From Oegoconia quadripuncta (Eukaryota > Arthropoda > Insecta > Lepidoptera > Autostichidae), in assembly GCA_949316235.1 (NCBI GenBank), contig OX438748.1, forward strand, positions 32,916,836 to 32,980,835: DNA of 64,000 nucleotides, given 5' to 3'. Positions 1 through 10,920 of this stretch are shown piece by piece (position 1 is the stretch's first letter; each line of letters begins with the position of its first letter). The notes beneath the pieces were generated by a model. That model had not been told where the DNA came from. It ran no database searches and saw nothing but the letters and a program-made list of their open reading frames with translations. Both the position numbers and the translations under genes were made by a program.

Positions 1-285
1 AAATTTTTTTGAGTGAAATCTCAAGATTGATCTCATAGTAAAATTGGTTCCGTAAATTGATATTTACCTCAAAGCTATATTCTTTATTCTATTTAGATTA
101 AAGATAGCTAACAATCTTTCCCATCATTTAATCTTTAATATAGATGAAAGTGCATTCAAATCGGATCACGCATTGCAGATAAACTGATACATCCGGACAA
201 AGACTGGACACACAACGTCGTCAAATACATAAGGCGTCGTTTTTCATAGGGGAAAAGAAACGTAAGCGTTTCAGAAGTTGAGCCC
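1..285. other. AT-rich, unassigned
   Basis: No exon or complete repeat is recognised. The first 40 bases resemble one arm of the MITE family seen at 2035-2118 and 48457-48590 (words CTCAAGATTGA and TCTCA), so a truncated copy is possible. Confidence 0.3.
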
Positions 286-286
286 A

Positions 287-546
287 TAACGGCTTAATGT
301 AAACAACATTGGATTTCGAATGGCAAGTCGCGGTTTCGAGCCATGTATAGTAGTAGTAGTTTTAAATATCCGCTCGGTTAACTACCACCATGTTATCTAA
401 GTCTGCCGCCAAACATCAATGTTAATAGCATTGTTGTGTTCCGATTGTTAGTCAAGTTAGCAGTCCCCTAAATAAGATGGGGTTAGTCAGTACGCTTCCA
501 CGTTCGGCCTTATCTATATCATAAATTGGGACCAGGGATGATGTTA
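287..546 (+). mobile_element. Old SINE-B copy
   Basis: A diverged copy of the SINE-B family, whose better copies are at 14226, 27465, 47173 and 53378. Recognisable parts are the GGCTTAATGTAAACAACATTG head, the CCGCTCGGTTAACTACCACC segment, the GCCGCCAAACATCAATG block, and the tail words TAGCATTGTTGTGTTCC and AAGATGGGGTTAGTCAG. Confidence 0.6.
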
Positions 547-885
547 ATGAATAGCATTGTTGTAGTCCCGTTCAATATCTCTCCTGGTAGCACAAACAGA
601 CTTAGGTACCTACTACTGTGACGTATGTATGTATATATCTATGTAGCAGCATCAGAACCTTTCATTGTCTAGTCACTTTCACCTTAGTGTTTACCAAAAT
701 TTTATTAAGCTGGTGTAAATTAAGAAATTGCAATGATCAAACAATATTAAGAGATCTGTCTAATTTCGATGTACTTACAAATACTTATATTATTTTAATG
801 TATTGCTAAGAAAAAAAGAACAAAATAAATGTGATATTGATTTTTTTTCCATTTCGTTTATTTTTGTACTACCCGACGGAGTTGC

Positions 886-1072
886 TATGGTATATCGAAT
901 TACACTACTCCGAAACACGTTAGACCGAAGAACGGTTGATCGAATTCCGAGAACATTGCGGAGTTTGTTCATCATTAAAATTAAATAAAACCAACTCCGC
1001 AATGTACTCGGAAATTGGTCAACCGTTCTTCGGTTAAACGTGTTTCGTGGTAGTGTAATTCGGTATACCATA
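886..1072. mobile_element. MITE, near-palindromic, arms about 80 bp
   Basis: The left arm (886-967) and the inverted right arm (993-1072) match over about 80 bp with few differences, leaving a spacer of about 25 bp. The ends read TATGGTATA. Short ORFs across it on both strands are only a result of the symmetry. It is probably a non-autonomous DNA transposon; the superfamily is not determined. Confidence 0.75.
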
Positions 1073-1076
1073 CGCA

Positions 1077-1240
1077 GATCCTACCCGACTGCCCAAGAAA
1101 AGAGGGTAATGTTTTTCGACTGTATGTATGCCCGTTCCTTTGGCGCATCATTTGGACTAAACTGCTTGACCAATTTCGAAGTACATAGCGTCATTAGATT
1201 CGTGGAGTGTCATACATAATTGTCACATATTATGGTAAAA
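1077..1240. repeat. Dispersed repeat beginning TACCCGACTGC
   Basis: The start (TACCCGACTGC, then GAGGGTAATGTTTTTCG) recurs at 30391-30432, and a fragment (TACCCGACGG) lies at 868, left of the MITE at 886. The MITE therefore appears to have inserted near or into this repeat. Confidence 0.5.
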
Positions 1241-2034
1241 ATTTCAACATGGCGCCCGCAAAATACAAAATACTTATTTATTTTTACATACGCGTTTCAT
1301 AATCAGCTGCAATATATTGGATTCACAACAAAATCGATATAGCATATATTTATCGTATCGTATCGTGCATAAGTAACGTACTAATAAACATGGTTAATAT
1401 TTGTGCCTGGAAATTAGCTACGCTATTTAATTCTTTTGGTCGGTGTGATATATATATAGTACCCATGGTACTGGTAGGTAATACAATTAAAAGACAAATA
1501 AAAAAAGCGCACAATTTATTATAGAGTTCACTAAGTATTTCATACATTTTACCACCGTGTACAATTAGTCGGTATATTTATTTAAAATTCCAACAGTTTG
1601 TTTTTTTTTTTATAAGAAATATTCAATTTTAAAATATTACTGTAGCTAAACTTTAAAATGGTCTAGAAATATTTGAAACCCTATAGTATTCATCTAATAT
1701 TCTTTTATAATATTAATTTAATCACTTTTAATTACCTATTACAATTCACTACATTAAATTAAAAATAAACTTAGCACTATTATTAGCAAGGCTTCGAATC
1801 TTAAACTCTATAGGAGAGAGGGTAAGAGATATTATTACTTTAATCCATCAAAAGGTAAATAAATATTGAAATAATTTATTCACATTTTAAAAAGTTACTA
1901 TGGTTAATCAATAATTATTTTAATTTAAATTGGCTTAAATTCATTCAAGGCTATCACAATAGATTACCTATAATATACAGAAGACTTTCGAGAGAAAGTG
2001 ACTATCTACGTAATACATTTAAAATTTATCGAAG
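1241..2034. other. AT-rich, nothing recognised
   Basis: No convincing exon, inverted repeat or tRNA-like head. Open frames here are short and lack any recognisable motif. Confidence 0.5.
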
Positions 2035-2118
2035 CCTGTATTAATAAAGCGATCTCAAGATTGAGATCTAACTTGAGTTTCAGTACTTAAGTTGATCTGG
2101 ACCGATTTATTAATAAGA
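2035..2118. mobile_element. Small MITE with TATTAATAAA ends
   Basis: The ends read TGTATTAATAAAGCGATCTC on the left and, inverted, TTATTAATAAATCGGTCC on the right. The same family recurs at 48457-48590. It is a short non-autonomous inverted-repeat element. Confidence 0.5.
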
Positions 2119-2429
2119 GCCACAGATGCACCACAAAATTCACTACTTTAACTAGCTGGGTGCATCATTGATACTCTGACATGTTTTTAAAATCCCGTCG
2201 CATGACGTCATTAAGTTAATTTTATACAGGTAATATAGTTAGATAATCTTCCTTGGACTCTAAGAAATATTTTAAAACATATACACTGTTATTCAGGAAA
2301 AGAACGAACATCTAATAAACCTAATTTAGTTAAAATATGTTTTGTCTCTTTCTAAACTAAATTCTTAGGTTTATTAGTTGCTTATTATATCTGTCTTATT
2401 CATCAAGAATAACACAGATATAGTTCTAC

Positions 2430-2650
2430 CATTGGCCAGGCATACGCCGCGCCCTAGAAGCGACATGCGTGATGCGGGGAGAGGAAGCGAGTAGTGTTCA
2501 GAAATGACATATAAATCCAATGGTACTTAAGTGTCCATGGACTTTTTTTATGATTAACTGTGTAAATGCGACTACTATTTATCTTAATTGACAAAAGCGT
2601 AAACTTGTTAATTTTTGGAAACTGAGGTGTCCATCAGGTATTTTGAGGCC
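2430..2650 (+). repeat. Dispersed repeat shared with 21525-21780
   Basis: Both copies contain GCCGCGC, AAGCGACA, a GA-rich stretch, TGACATA.AAATCCAA, TTAAGTG.CCATGGACTTT and later ATTGACAA.AGCGTAAAC, in the same order over about 200 bp. The repeat type is unknown. Confidence 0.55.
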
Positions 2651-3091
2651 TTAATGTGTTTAAAATACAACTATGGGTCCAAAACTACAATATCATTACG
2701 TCATTTTTGTAAACAGACTTATACAGTTCACATAGCCAAACCGTTTTCTCAACTACAGCTACAGACCTTTTTGATACTATCAAAGCAATGTGACTGGAAG
2801 TTATTAAAAACGTTTATAACTTAAAATAAAAAAGAAAAAATAAATCCTTTATTACCATGGATACATAATCATACCCATACATAATCATACCCATACATAA
2901 TCATATACAACGTACATTGTAGTAGTATGTGTGGTGTAGTGTAATACACGATAGTAATACATGTAGTGATATATTGAATGGATTACGTAGATTGCTATAA
3001 ATAGTATCTATGCTGGATTTGTCCCTTGCCGCCCGTTGGTTATTCACGTTTACTTAGTTCTTTTTGCATTTGTATTGACCACATTTTATCA

Positions 3092-3222
3092 ATCAATCAA
3101 TCAATCAAATACGCTTTATTGTTTAAATAAGGAAGGTACATTTAAATATCTTATAGAAACTACAAATTAGGCGGCCTTATCGCTAACAGCGATCTCTTCC
3201 AGGCAAACCTATCATCAAGAAA
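3092..3222 (-). mobile_element. LINE 3' end with (GATT)n tail
   Basis: Read on the minus strand it has CCTGGAAGAGATCGCTGTTA, then GGCGGCCTAATTTGTAG, AATAAAGCGTATTTGATT and a GATT repeat. The same 3' end occurs in plus orientation at 41655-41985, and a diverged one at 25562-25690. It is a 5'-truncated non-LTR element. Confidence 0.7.
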
Positions 3223-3870
3223 TTCATATTTTTTTTTATATATTTTATTTGGCACACAAAACAGGTTACAGAACATTGTAAGAACCACTTTGAGGTTACA
3301 TCACGAAACTGTAATTCTATGGCCCGTATTAATTACTAATCATTCCCAAGACTCTAATTGTAATCCACTGATCGTGATAATACCGTCCAATATAAAAACG
3401 CACATGATTATTACGTATTGTGGGCACTTCTTCTGCAGAATATCTGAAATAACTTTTGTACCACTTGAAAAAAATTGTATTAAGTAGAATATGTTTTAAT
3501 TTTGAGTTAAGATTATGGCCATTGCAAAAAAGGCATTTATAGATTCACTACTGTTTTTATTAAATATTGATCACTTAACAGAATGGAATTGTAGGATCGG
3601 ACCCTTAAGATATAGAACCTCATTCGTCATCACTCATCACATTAATAACAATTATTTTAAATCGATAGAGATAAATACATTTGTTTATTTACAATGATTT
3701 AGAATTTATTCTACGCTATTACGCATTTGTTTACATTAAATTTATTTTGTAATATTTTATCTAGTGGGGATAGCACGTTGTCTACTTTAAGGGCCTTTAC
3801 ACACAGACAATTTCCACTGCATACAGTTGCAAAGTGGCAAAGTTTAATCTTTGAAAAATTTATAAATATA
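3223..3870. other. AT-rich, nothing firmly recognised
   Basis: A stretch near 3228-3285 (T-run, then TTTATTTGGCACACAAAAC) looks like another LINE tail on the minus strand. The rest shows no structure I can support. Confidence 0.35.
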
Positions 3871-3875
3871 AATAT

Positions 3876-4152
3876 GACGACCTGTTTGGTGTAGTGGTTA
3901 GCAACTCTGACCACTATACCAAAAGGTTGCGGGTTCGAATCCCGCTAGGGGCATATGTTTGTATGATGAACACGGACATGTGTACCCGAGTTATGGATGT
4001 TTTCATTTATAATAAGTATTTATTTAGAAAAAAAAATGGTATTTATGTTAGTATATCAACCATCTCGTATTCACAACACAAGCCTATAGTTGCATACTGT
4101 GGAACTAGATGGCCATGTATGTATGTCTAAGGATATTTATTTATTTATTTAT
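3876..4152 (+). mobile_element. tRNA-derived SINE-A, variant subfamily
   Basis: The head has an A-box-like TGGTGTAGTGGTTAGC and a B box, GGTTCGAATCC. The body is GATGAACACGGACATGTG and CCGAGTTATGGATG, with a variant 3' part (GGAACTAGATGGCCATGTAT) and an (ATTT)n tail. The variant 3' part recurs inverted at 24558-24716 and 61632-61700. Internal pol III boxes and LINE-driven retroposition are inferred from family type. Confidence 0.8.
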
Positions 4153-4417
4153 AAATATTATATCGGATCAAACTAGGCAAAGCTTGTACTTATGGATACT
4201 AAATAACAGATTATACAAACAAAAACATTTCCTTTAGCGGGACTCCAGCAATAATATACATTAAGCGCTTATTACACTATCCTATTTGTAGAAAATGTAA
4301 TAAGGAAATAGGAAGGTGTAAATCGAAGTAACAGATTCCGATTTAGTGGATTGCAAGGTCCCGATGGTTCGAAGGTTAGTTTCATCCTAAACGCAGAGAC
4401 TAATTCGGCATAAATAG

Positions 4418-5246
4418 GTGTCGATTCTGGCGTGCAGTCGCAAAACTAACCTAAATCTAAAAATCTCTAATTATGCATTTTCTTAAATATACTATTCTGA
4501 AATATATCTATCGCTAAATTTAAAGATGGTTTACGGACGCCTAAATTGAATTGATGTACCAATTACCATAGCACCATAGTCAAAATCAGATATCTATACT
4601 TTAATGACTTTAAATATATGATTTAATGTATGGAATTCTTTACAGCTTTTTTATAATTTAATTTGGCTTTTGTTTTTGACTCCCAATTTGCCTATTATGC
4701 TTTGGTTAATTAAGTTTCTTTATCGATAGTAGGAAAATGGCAACATTCTTAAAAAAAAGATCTCTTCTATGAAAATAATTGTTCGCGTTCGACAACTACC
4801 AAAGAAGTTGTTTGATACCATTGATATTTAATAGTTATAAGAGATTAAGTACTTTTTTTTTTTTAAAAGAGATTAATTCCTTACCTCAAAAAAAAAATAT
4901 CTTTTTTAGGCATTACTTTTCACCGCGGCCTGAAATTCAAAATAGAACATGTTAGGAAAGTCTTTCGTATCCCTACAAAAGACTTTTATATAAAGTTCAC
5001 ATTTTTTAGGCTGTAGATAACCAATAAATCTGGAAAAACCTACTCTTTAATTTTAAACGTGATTATTTTAGATGGCGACTAAATTTCGCTAATAATAAGT
5101 CTTAGACGGTTTTCTGGAATAGATTTTGATCTCTAAAACTAAATTGAATTGATTTAGAGTAAACTTAAAATTTTAGAAACGTCAATATTTTAGAGATGCG
5201 ACGTAAATTCAAATTTAAGTTTTAGAGGCCACTGCAGAATCGACAC
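4418..5246. mobile_element. Possible TIR element with GTGTCGATTCTG ends
   Basis: The left end GTGTCGATTCTG matches the inverted right end at 5235-5246. The same first ten bases end the MITE at 14535-14672. Inside are many short CTAAA/TTTAG and ATCTCTAA words in both orientations but no transposase frame. Boundaries and target duplication are uncertain. Confidence 0.4.
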
Positions 5247-5252
5247 AATTGC

Positions 5253-8200
5253 TGGTAGGCTTGGTTCTGTTAATTCAAATATCCTTACTTCCTTCCGATT
5301 CTCTAATTAGATTTCCTATAAATAAGATAGTGAAATTATCGTAACTATTGGAGTTGTGTAAAGGGCCTTATAGTTTTCACATCCCACAGCGAATTACTAA
5401 AGGTAACGTTATAATAAAATTTGACATTTTCGTAAATTCCAAATGGCGGCCGGTACGATTCGTAGTCGGATGTGTATTATACTAATCATTTATTACCTAC
5501 ATAATTATTAATTAATAACCAATAATTTAAATTACTAGATAGGTCATATTACGAAATAACAATCATCGTTTCTGCTATACGATTTGACACAAATATAGTA
5601 AATGTTTTTTTGTAGGAGCTAGGTGTCAAAGTCAATTGGCAAGTGCAGAAATACACTGAGGCGATTCGACACGGATATCATTCAAATTGGTATAGTCCTT
5701 CAACATCAAAATATTGAACTATAGTCTATGCGAACTGAGTTTCAATATAATAAAGACTTTTTGTTCAAATAATTCATCGGTAGTCGATGATAATAATAAA
5801 TTCAAGACAACGCCATCTAGCGACATTAATTTGAATTGCAGCTGTGTAGAGTTTATCTTTCACGGTATTCCATACAAACTTCCAAGTCTAAATTGGTCGA
5901 AATGAGTAGACCGATTAAATTTTATAATCATAAAGCACGTATATAGATCCAAAAGTAAGTAGAGAACAATTTCGGATAAGCGTATTGCAACTAAATTGGA
6001 GCGACATGAAGTTTTCTATAGTAACAGAAACAAATGCAATATATTCTTTCAGGCCGGGTGCAGCGGCTGAAACTACAGAACAAAAAACAATTTAAAAAAT
6101 ATAGACACATAGGCTCCAAATACATTTTACTTGCTTTCGGAGTCGACAACTTATGTCATTGGGGGCCGGCGCCCTTAAATTTTTCTTTAATATTTCAAAG
6201 CGCTTAGCGTTACTGCTCAACCTTTAAGTATCTGCATCCAGCGAGGAAACGCAGCCAGGGTTACGGGTACCTTGCCACGCGGTCCCACTTTTTTACATTT
6301 GTTCTAATTTATATTTAAATTCAATCTCTTTTTTGTTATTGTTAAATATTAACAATATTCTTTTAAATTCGCTATCTTGAATACGTTTACTACTAACTTT
6401 TAGAGCTATATATCCTTTCATTAGAATCGGTTTACACATTCCGGTAAATTTGGACTTGAAATTTTGTATAGAATAACGTGTGAGATAAACCCTCTTAAGG
6501 TTATTCTATTATTTATATTATGCACATTGTAAAGAGTAGGTACCACTGATGAACCGATACGGACACAGACATGCGATACTATGTATTACGTCTACAGTGA
6601 TACAATTTTACTCGCGATTAATTTCTCTGGTACATTTAGAATTTTTCTTTCTTACACTAAAAACAAGATTTCTTATACTTTAACTACTTACATAAACTTT
6701 ATTACAATATGCTAGGGATAGATACATTAATCTAAACTCGATAGATTGTTCATTCTAGCTTCCTATAGGACTAATTATCTGGAATATGAAGCCTACCTAT
6801 TTTTTTTTTATTAAAGGCATTTTTATAGAACGAACATCAAGAGCTATAAGGAACGAGACTAGAGATTTATAATGTTAACTAATATTATAAAACTGATTTT
6901 ATTATGATATTTAAAAGGTATAATTTTGTATGCATTGACAAAGACAGACGAAGAAACAAGGGGCCATTATGTTTCTATAAAACAGGCAAGACAGTGTACA
7001 TGATCTAACTAATGTAGGTCAAAAATATGAAATCTTGAAGTCAAGCGGTTTTAGTTCAATGATTTAGGTACGAAGCTAGAAAACTAAGATAACGTCTGCA
7101 CTTGGTCCTCACAATATCAATTCAAAATCAATAGATCATCAATCCTCTGGGCTTAAGGCAGCGTACTGGCTATCTGTAGCGTCAAGGGGACTTGGTATCC
7201 AAAATTGTATTGTCAGTGGATCAAATTAGTTTGCTAAGTTTCAAGAGAATCGGTTAAATGATTCTACAGTAAAATCCTTGGCATGATTTGAAGGTAACAA
7301 ATTAATATAGGATAGTGAAGCTAAATTAATCCATAACGATATCTTGTGGACTAAAAAAACGTGTCTGGACGTGTAGGGTCGAGTGAGATCGAGACTGGAT
7401 GGGTGCAGGCTGATGATATGGATTATTACAAAAGTGTAGACATAAGATCGTCATCCGATAAAAGTCTGCATTACCCAGGCTATAAATCCTTATATGTATA
7501 ACTAAAGCTACATTAATAACTTCCTGCGAAATCCTTTTTAATGATAAACTGGTGACGTGTATGACTTAATCTGACCTGGTGGAATGCGACAATGTAGTCG
7601 ATAATGAAGCATGTGACCCCAATAAATACCAATTCATCTTTGACTTGAAGATCACAAAAATGTAAGATCTGGGGTACACAGGGAGTTCGAACCGTTAGTA
7701 GTCCATATTATGAATGAAGAAACGAAGCTAAGTAAACAAAACGTTAAGCGCCCAATAGGAGCTCTGAATCTGTGTACATCCAATTTCTTTCTTTTTTATT
7801 TGTGTAATTAATTGGAGAATATCTATCATTGAAATATACCTTTCGGATTTAAGAAAATTGTACTAATAATTAATAAATATTTAAGTTATGTAATAAGTCG
7901 GCAGCTTGTTTCTCTCGCCTTATCTCTGAAAGTTTTGAAACCTAAAAAACCGATTACATTATGTTACTGGCATATTTTAAACTAACTTACAAACAAAATA
8001 TTAATGGAATTTCCAGTTTTAAGCCAGTAACCTAACTAAAATTAAATACTGTAACCAACTTACAGTCTACAGCAACGGGTTATTCCGGCCTAACTTTTAA
8101 AATGTACTTTAAACTGAACCCAATTCTGCAACAACAATTTTTGAAAGATACCATGAATGTCTGCTTTGATAGATTGTTAATGAATTAAAAACCTAGCTTA

Positions 8201-8260
8201 AATAAAAATCATGGACTCAACTGCCCCGGCAATTGTCACGAGACCTCGATTATTATTTAA
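5253..8260. other. AT-rich stretch, no gene recognised
   Basis: I find no exon with PDZ-like coding and no complete transposon. A GC-richer patch at 6050-6295 (words GGCCGGGTGCAGCGGC and GGGGCCGGCGCCC) looks like an old retroelement 3' end but is too short to assign. The rest is low-complexity intronic or intergenic DNA. Confidence 0.4.
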
Positions 8261-8360
8261 ATTTGTATTTATTTATTTATCTAAAATGTTACAGAGATAT
8301 ATTACAGATGTCACAAAAACCTATATAGATTTATCGGAGCACCGTACCTTTGTTATCATT
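8261..8360 (-). mobile_element. Probable LINE tail fragment
   Basis: A TTTATTTATTTATCTAAAATG run followed by a short unique segment resembles the inverted 3' ends of non-LTR elements seen elsewhere in the window. Short, hence low confidence. Confidence 0.3.
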
Positions 8361-8399
8361 TCATTATCATCATAATAATGATTTATTCTATTTTAGGAG

Positions 8400-9900
8400 C
8401 GTCCGCTGCTTATTAGGTCTCACTTGTAATATACATTCCATACGATGAGTCCTTTGTTATGATGTATATATACATTGCAGTACTTAAACATATATATTTC
8501 ATTTCAACAAACTTTGATTCTTACTCTGCGATGGTTACTTTCCTGTTACGAAATCCATCCTATGATACTTGCATATCGAATCGAACAAATCCTTCAAGCC
8601 AAGGATGCTACGAGGGAATAAAGAAATTCTTACATACTTATATGCAATAAAGTGTATTTATTTATATTGTATATTTTTTAGGTGTGTCAGGATTGTCGCA
8701 AGTGGAAGTCTATGGTCTCTGCCTACCCCTACTAAACAGACGTGACTTTGTATGTATTACCAGCAAAAAATATATCCTTTTCGTGCATCCGGACAATTAG
8801 ATGGATAAAGAAAAAGAATGGCGCTTAATGATTTCAGAAATTAGAATTTTAGGTCAAGGAAAAGCGTTGCAGAACTTGGCTCATCGTAAAACTAGATAAA
8901 ACTAATTTTGTATTTTAAAATTATAGCATTTTCAGATCTTAAACATTATCAATACTGAATCTCATTTTAATGTCTATAAGGTGACAAAACGTTGATGTAA
9001 AGGTTAAAAACACCACTAAAATGTTGCGGATAAGAATTTGGATTTTAAAGACTGTTTTTGAATCAAAGGTATACAAAAGTATGAAGAAACTGATGAGAAA
9101 AAGACTATGCCTTGAAGTTTAATACCAATTCTTATTGAAATAGAAATTCTTAATGTTTCTCGAACTCAATGTAAATGTAGAGAAATTGTGCTTGATTTAC
9201 AAAAGAGAATGCTTAATCAAGCATAGAGAGAGAGAAAAAATATAATGCTCATCCTAATTTAAACTACAAAAAAAAATTAAAACAAAGATTCCAATTCCTG
9301 TGTGAAAGTAAAATAATACTAAGAAAAAACGTGAAGAATTTATTGTCTATTCACTCTAGACTTTAATGAAATCCGATTTATAATTAAGTATAATTCCTTC
9401 ATCTTTAGACTGTATAGAATAATCACATAAATTATTTATGAAGTAACAAATTTCGTTTCTACCCACGATTTACAACATCATTTCCACTAATTTCCTTCGA
9501 AAATGGGTTGATTTTATTAGAAATAATTTGCTTATTATATTCAAACTTCATAAATAAATATCTTATAATACAAGCTCAAGCACATGCTCAAGCCGTCTTA
9601 CCATTTAGTTCTAGTACTTTTAGTATTGTATAAGAAATCATATTTGTCCAAAAACATTATATTTGACATAACGTGAGAAACTATTTAAAAAGTAGTAATA
9701 GGCTTCTACTGGAGAGTAAACAGCACAGCAATCCAAATTTTTACAACATAGGTAGTGTTGATTGTATTTTTATATTAAATCGCTAACAGACTTAAGTTTT
9801 AACCAATTTTCAATAGTAACTATAAAACACCTTTTCTCCAATAAAATCACGAATCAGAAAAAAGACTCCGAGTCACTAAAACAGAAAGCGCTGTTGTAAA
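8400..9900. other. AT-rich stretch, no gene recognised
   Basis: Low-complexity sequence with short frames only. No splice-bounded coding segment in frame with the PDZ gene was found. Confidence 0.4.
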
Positions 9901-9906
9901 TAACTC

Positions 9907-10056
9907 AGCGGGATACATGTTTATACTCGGTTTGGTTGGTCCATCTTATCTAAGTATACAGCAATGTTAATAGCATTTCTGTGTTCCAGTTGTCAGAGCT
10001 AATATAGTCAGAGCCAATCCCCCAAATCCGTTTTTCCGGGTCGTTTGAAAGTGAGA
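9907..10056 (+). mobile_element. SINE-B fragment
   Basis: It contains CAGCGGGATACATGTTTATA, CTCGGTTTGGTTGG, GCAATGTTAATAGCAT and TTTTTCCGGGTCG in family order. It lacks the tRNA-like head and the A-rich tail. Confidence 0.65.
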
Positions 10057-10196
10057 GATAAACATTCGAAATATACGCCAAATATAACGTAATATTTCAG
10101 AAGATATCTTAAGATCAGCTGCTCTCTCGTTCATATTTTCATATAGCTCTGTGTACAAGTATAATATATATATTGTCTTCGCTGTGTGTAATTTTA

Positions 10197-10601
10197 GGGT
10201 GTTACCAGACCAATCGATCGTTAGTCGATCGACGACATCGATCGATGGTAGAATGGAATAGTCGACGTCGATCGAGCCGCTTGATCAGCCGCGCCGCACG
10301 CCGAATATAAGCGATCTTTGGCTTTAAAAAACAGTCGCATCCAGATTCTTCTGCGTTTGCGTCTCCGTAATAATAGTACGAGCAACATCGTACTGGCCAA
10401 CAACAACGCGTCCTCTTGTGAATACATTTTGAAAGAAATTAGTGGTATATAGCCGGGGTTAATCGATCAACGTCGACCGGTGCCATCGAACGGCAAGCGA
10501 TCGATTGGTTAGTCGAACGGTATCTATCGATCAATTAAAGCTCCAGACCAGTCGATCAACTTCGATCAACGTTGATCGAATCGATTGGTCTGGTAGCACC
10601 C
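10197..10601. mobile_element. PIF/Harbinger-type MITE with transposase N-terminal remnant
   Basis: The 405-bp element has ends GGGTG.TACCAGACCAATCG in inverted orientation and a TTA target duplication on both sides (10194-10196 and 10602-10604), the Harbinger signature. The minus-strand frame 10427-10221 encodes EDALLLASTMLLVLLLRRRK followed by RRRIWMRLF, resembling the acidic/arginine-rich start of insect Harbinger nucleases. The rest of the transposase is absent, so it is non-autonomous. It lies just beyond the last PDZ exon found. Confidence 0.85.
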
Positions 10602-10753
10602 TTAGAGTAATGTGACGCGGAGTTCTTTGTTTTCTGGTCCGTGTCTATAATTAAAGTCAATTTCCAAAACAATTACAACAGACAACATATCATTAATCCT
10701 AATCAACTAGTTCGGTTTTGACAGGACCTTGGTTCCTTACGTAGATAATTTAC
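10602..10753. other. Sequence between the MITE and the last PDZ exon
   Basis: This holds either the start of an intron (donor GTAAAT at 10753) or the stop codon (TAA, 10752-10750) and 3' UTR of the PDZ gene. No canonical polyadenylation signal is seen on the minus strand. Confidence 0.4.
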
Positions 10754-10920
10754 CTAACAATTTTAAATCGTTTTACTTTGAGGACTGCTTTGTTCCCGCT
10801 TAGTCTGAGGAGAGTAGCTGCTGTTATGTGGTCAACTGAAGATAGGTCCTTGCCGTCAACTGATTGGAGGAAGTCACCTTTTTGTAAACGACCATCCGTT
10901 TCTGCTGGGGATCCTGATAA
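10754..10920 (-). CDS. PDZ gene exon k: second half of the fourth PDZ, possibly terminal
   Basis: It encodes [20 protein letters not shown], then [20 protein letters not shown] and a basic end, KVKRFKIV, and stops in the middle of an Arg codon at AG|GTAAAT. The DGRLQKGD...VDGKDL block is standard PDZ. If the donor is not used, reading continues AGG TAA, so the protein would end in KIVR at 10750. No clear AATAAA lies just beyond, and I could not find another PDZ exon below this point. Whether this is the last coding exon is open. Confidence 0.85.

Noticed and set aside
7120..7200. Possible further 3' exon of the PDZ gene (minus strand, CTACAG acceptor)
   Set aside because: It would add one Arg and then a stop; similar chance acceptors occur elsewhere (for example near 9300), so there is no positive support.
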